In this document: positions 61,804 to 64,000 of the stretch, one piece after another | Numbering within the stretch: position 1 is the first letter of the stretch | Layout: the number at the start of each line of letters is the position of its first letter | Source of the DNA: Flaviramulus sp. | Lineage (GTDB): Bacteria > Bacteroidota > Bacteroidia > Flavobacteriales > Flavobacteriaceae | Direction of reading: 5' to 3' | Assembly: GCA_030731745.1 (NCBI GenBank) | Contig: JANQTJ010000028.1 | Span: forward strand, 1-64,000 | DNA length: 64,000 nt | The notes under the pieces: model-generated | The model's database searches: none | What the model saw: only the letters and a program-made list of their open reading frames with translations | Told to the model about the DNA's origin: nothing | Program-made: the position numbers and the translations under genes

Positions 61804-62375
61804 TTTTTTAATATTTTTTTAGTTCTTGTAATTCCTTCAGATGTTACTTTTAAAATATACACACCTTTAGCCCAATTAGTGACATCTATATTTTTTTTAA
61901 ACTGATTACTTTTATAAATCTGTTTTCCTAGAGCATCAAATATTTTTATCTCATCTATTTTAATATTGTTTGGTAATTCTAAATTGATAAAACTATCTGA
62001 AGGATTTGGGGATATTGATAGACCTTTTTGTTTAAAATCTTCTATTCCTAGCGAAGTTTGGACGGTAATATTACCTGCCATACTCAATGGGTGAAAATTA
62101 CATTGATACGGATTTGTACCTACAGTATTAAAAGTTTTTGAGTATGAAGAACCATTACCAGTTAAAGTCCCACTATTAAATGTTTCAGCACTTCCTGCTT
62201 TACTAGTTATTGTATGAGGAAATGCATCAGACCAGGTCCATATAACAGTATCACCCGGTAATATTGTTAAATTTAAATTAGTTCCAATTCCTATTCTCCA
62301 ATCTAAATTGTGAGTTGTTTGAGCTTGGGTAATTGCAGTTCCTAAGAATAATAATACAAGTAATGTTTTTTTCAT
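61800..62375 (-). CDS. Type 1 copper cupredoxin with T9SS sorting domain
   Basis: I choose ATG 62375 (MKKTLLVLLFLG), which opens a signal peptide; the longer frame has an unlikely N-terminus. Residues about 22-106 form a plastocyanin/azurin-like domain with type 1 copper ligands His54 (AFPHTI), Cys92, His95 and Met99 (YQCNFHPLSM). The last 75 residues are a type IX sorting domain (SISPNPSD, DALGKQIYKSN, KGVYILKVTS). A secreted or cell-surface blue copper electron carrier; next to a cytochrome and an outer-membrane barrel. Confidence 0.9.
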   Translation of the reverse strand: MKKTLLVLLFLGTAITQAQTTHNLDWRIGIGTNLNLTILPGDTVIWTWSDAFPHTITSKAGSAETFNSGTLTGNGSSYSKTFNTVGTNPYQCNFHPLSMAGNITVQTSLGIEDFKQKGLSISPNPSDSFINLELPNNIKIDEIKIFDALGKQIYKSNQFKKNIDVTNWAKGVYILKVTSEGITRTKKILKK

Positions 62376-62380
62376 AGTTT

Positions 62381-62758
62381 TTAATTTTTGATTATAATAC
62401 ATTGGTCTAATTTGATTTGATTTAATAAATCATCATATCCTATAAACCTTCCTTTAATTATTAATTGGGATGATTTTGTTAATGTTTCTATGTTTTCATG
62501 AAATTGACAAAAAACTATTTTATCAATAGTTATATTTTTGAGGTCTATATCTGTAACATTACCTGTTACTTCAATGGTTTTATTTAGGTATTTAGTTTCA
62601 GAATCAGTTGGATTTATAAAAAACTCGTTAATTAAGTTAATTGTATTCGTCTCATAACTACTTGTTTCATTTGCAATATTTCGATGATTTTGAAATATAT
62701 ACAGGTATAAACAAGCTGAAATTATTATTACTACAATTAATAATATTAACTTTTTCAC
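62381..62758 (-). CDS. OB-fold (tRNA_anti-like) membrane-anchored protein
   Basis: A 125-residue protein with an N-terminal span (about 4-21) and an OB-fold of the tRNA_anti-like group: KYLNKTIEVTGNVTDI, FCQFH, LIIKGRFIGY, LDQCIII. The two cysteines (in VFCQF and LDQCII) are conserved in the family. It is the first gene of the cupredoxin operon, 5 bp upstream of the cupredoxin start; function unknown. Confidence 0.75.
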   Translation of the reverse strand: MKKLILLIVVIIISACLYLYIFQNHRNIANETSSYETNTINLINEFFINPTDSETKYLNKTIEVTGNVTDIDLKNITIDKIVFCQFHENIETLTKSSQLIIKGRFIGYDDLLNQIKLDQCIIIKN

Positions 62759-62773
62759 AACTTTTTATTTTTT

Positions 62774-62810
62774 TTAAAAACTGCCTCAGTAAATTAATAC
62801 TGAAGCAGTT
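62774..62810 (-). terminator. Terminator between the Asp-rich protein gene and the cupredoxin operon
   Basis: 13-base arms (62779-62791 and 62798-62810, one mismatch) with a T-run on the minus strand. Confidence 0.85.
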
Positions 62811-62903
62811 CGCTAGCTAACCAAACTTTTCCTATTTATTTCACAGGATTAAATCGTTTGATGATTTGAAATTTTTCTTTTTCATTTAAGTATTTCTACT
62901 AGC

Positions 62904-63356
62904 TTAGTTTCTTTCGAAGGTTAATGTATCAGTTCCACCATTTCCTCCACTAATATCTATTAATTCAATTTTTGTTGCACTGTAGCTTACTATATCCCAA
63001 TCGTCAGTTAAGTCATCATTGAAATTAACTGGTGATGAAAAGAATATATTAAAATCAATATCATTAGAATCATTACTGTCATCGTCACTATTACTGTCAT
63101 CAGTTATAGACCAGGTTCCGTTTATAATTTCATTTCCGTTTACTACTGCTAAAGTTCCATTTGCGTTGAAATTGAAATTGTAACCAGCATAATCATTAGT
63201 TTCATCAACTCCAGAGTCAATAAAACTTGTAATTTGCCAGTTTTCAGAAGTAACTGTGTTTTTAATATTATTAATTTCTTCAGTATTATCAATAATAATC
63301 ATGTCATCATCTGAGCAGGTTGTAGACATTAATGAAAAATAAAGCATTAATAGCAT
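62904..63356 (-). CDS. Asp/Asn-rich exported protein, paralogue of the next gene
   Basis: A 150-residue lipoprotein-like chain (MSTTC, Cys14, followed by SDDD) with an acidic low-complexity core (SNSDDDSNDSNDIDF) and a lipocalin-like pattern (WQITSFIDSGVDETNDYAGYNFNFNANGTLAVVNGNEIINGTWSI). The signal sequence looks shortened; codons upstream are Lys-rich but without a start codon. Not a recognised family. Shares sequence with the protein at 63411-64000. Confidence 0.7.
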   Translation of the reverse strand: MLLMLYFSLMSTTCSDDDMIIIDNTEEINNIKNTVTSENWQITSFIDSGVDETNDYAGYNFNFNANGTLAVVNGNEIINGTWSITDDSNSDDDSNDSNDIDFNIFFSSPVNFNDDLTDDWDIVSYSATKIELIDISGGNGGTDTLTFERN

Positions 63357-63410
63357 TGCATAAATAAATTTTGTTTTAATAGTTTTAAATTTTAGGGGTT
63401 TATTTTAATT

Positions 63411-64000
63411 TTAGTTACAATCGTTTTCGTATCTTAATCTATCATCATTACCAACTCTTAAATCAATTTTGGTTTCATTATATTCAGATATTTCGTGTAA
63501 AATCCAATCATTATTACAATATGGTAAATCTGGGATATTGATATTAATAGTAATGTTGTTAGCAGTTCCGGTTGCTGTCCAAGTGCCATTATCAATTCCA
63601 CCGGAGTAGTATACTGTTAAAGTGCCATCATTAGAAAAATTAAAGGTGTATCCAGTATAAACATCATCAAAATCGTTGCCATTTCGTTCAAGTTTATCAA
63701 CAGTCCAATTTGGGCAAGAGGTTAAAATACTTATTAATTGATTTTGAGAACAGTCATCACAATCATCATCATTGTAATCATAATCGTCATCTTCATCACA
63801 ATAATCTTTATAAGCATTAATAATGTTTTCTAATTCTATTAAATCATTAATAATAAATTCTGTACCATCTAAAAGCACCGTTTTTATTGGGAAATTGATG
63901 GATACTAAGTCAGACGAATCTAAATTTCTTATGAAATTATAAAATTCACCATCCGTATTGATTTGATTAGAATCTATGATTTCGTCATTGGAATTATACA
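63411..64000 (-). CDS. Asp-rich exported protein, 5' end outside window
   Basis: The frame is open from 64000 to the stop at 63411, so the start lies to the right of the window. The visible 196 residues begin with NSNDEIIDSNQINTDGEFYNFIR-like sequence, pass through a stretch of Asp/Tyr/Cys (DEDDDYDYNDDDCDDC) and end in WTVDKLERNGNDFDDVYTGY and TDGTLTVYYS-like strands similar to the smaller neighbour. Lipocalin-like end; acidic core may bind calcium. Function unknown. Confidence 0.7.
   Translation of the reverse strand, partial: YNSNDEIIDSNQINTDGEFYNFIRNLDSSDLVSINFPIKTVLLDGTEFIINDLIELENIINAYKDYCDEDDDYDYNDDDCDDCSQNQLISILTSCPNWTVDKLERNGNDFDDVYTGYTFNFSNDGTLTVYYSGGIDNGTWTATGTANNITININIPDLPYCNNDWILHEISEYNETKIDLRVGNDDRLRYENDCN

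Noticed and set aside
1..64000. CRISPR arrays, tRNA or rRNA genes, insertion sequences, prophage.
   Set aside because: No spaced repeats, no cloverleaf or rRNA-like stretch, no transposase or integrase sequence seen while reading both strands.

Overview
The window is AT-rich chromosomal DNA from a member of the Bacteroidota, most likely a marine Flavobacteriaceae. The evidence is Bacteroidota-type promoters (TTG-N16-19-TAnnTTTG), type IX secretion C-terminal sorting domains, many lipoproteins with acidic residues after the lipobox cysteine, DUF4199/DUF5777/DUF6265 families, an alginate-lyase-family (PL6) enzyme, and type B ribosomal protein L31. I see no rRNA, tRNA, CRISPR array, insertion sequence or prophage.

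Layout. 0-5 kb: the 3' part of a Mg-chelatase/MoxR-type ATPase, then a leftward signalling operon of response regulator, H-NOX haem sensor and PAS/GAF histidine kinase; the H-NOX gene has an apparent one-base frameshift near its start. 4.7-9 kb: a leftward operon of DUF6265, M28, M23 and M1 exported proteins. 9-17 kb: fatty-acid degradation (acyl-CoA synthetase; then marR, fused 3-hydroxyacyl-CoA dehydrogenase/enoyl-CoA hydratase, thiolase, acyl-CoA dehydrogenase) with a perfect 26-bp palindrome upstream of marR. 17-22.4 kb: pyruvate phosphate dikinase, a lone secreted PL6 lyase behind a tandem palindromic operator, and a decayed lipoprotein gene. 22.4-30.4 kb: purL, a GH63/MGH1-like glycosidase, an rRNA m5C methyltransferase.

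30.5-42.6 kb is the most unusual part. A sigma/anti-sigma-like/CnrX-like sensor module is followed by an EF-hand protein, a CotH-kinase lipoprotein and two copies of a YHYH-MORN-SCO1 lipoprotein cassette; the second copy is preceded by a sulfatase and followed by a Ycf48/BNR-like lipoprotein. Four promoter copies, CAAGTTTTT-N11-CATCTAAA with invariant spacing, precede the sigma gene, the anti-sigma-like gene, the EF-hand gene and a previously unseen 31-codon membrane peptide ahead of the first cassette. I read this as one autoregulated ECF regulon producing a surface or periplasmic, metal-linked apparatus. A second, different ECF sigma/anti-sigma/Spy-like module lies at its right end in the opposite orientation.

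42.8-64 kb: ABC exporter, phosphohexomutase, GT2 transferase, DUF4199, L31, GlmU-like protein, a junction of two gene fragments, oligopeptide-binding protein, MtaB, a GNAT-like protein without the acetyl-CoA loop, hydrolase, lytic transglycosylase, TPR protein, L34, and a CarB without the C-terminal allosteric domain. The end holds a likely electron-transfer or copper operon (OB-fold protein, type 1 copper cupredoxin with sorting signal, DUF5777 beta-barrel, monohaem lipoprotein, YceI) and two related Asp/Asn-rich proteins, the last cut by the window end.
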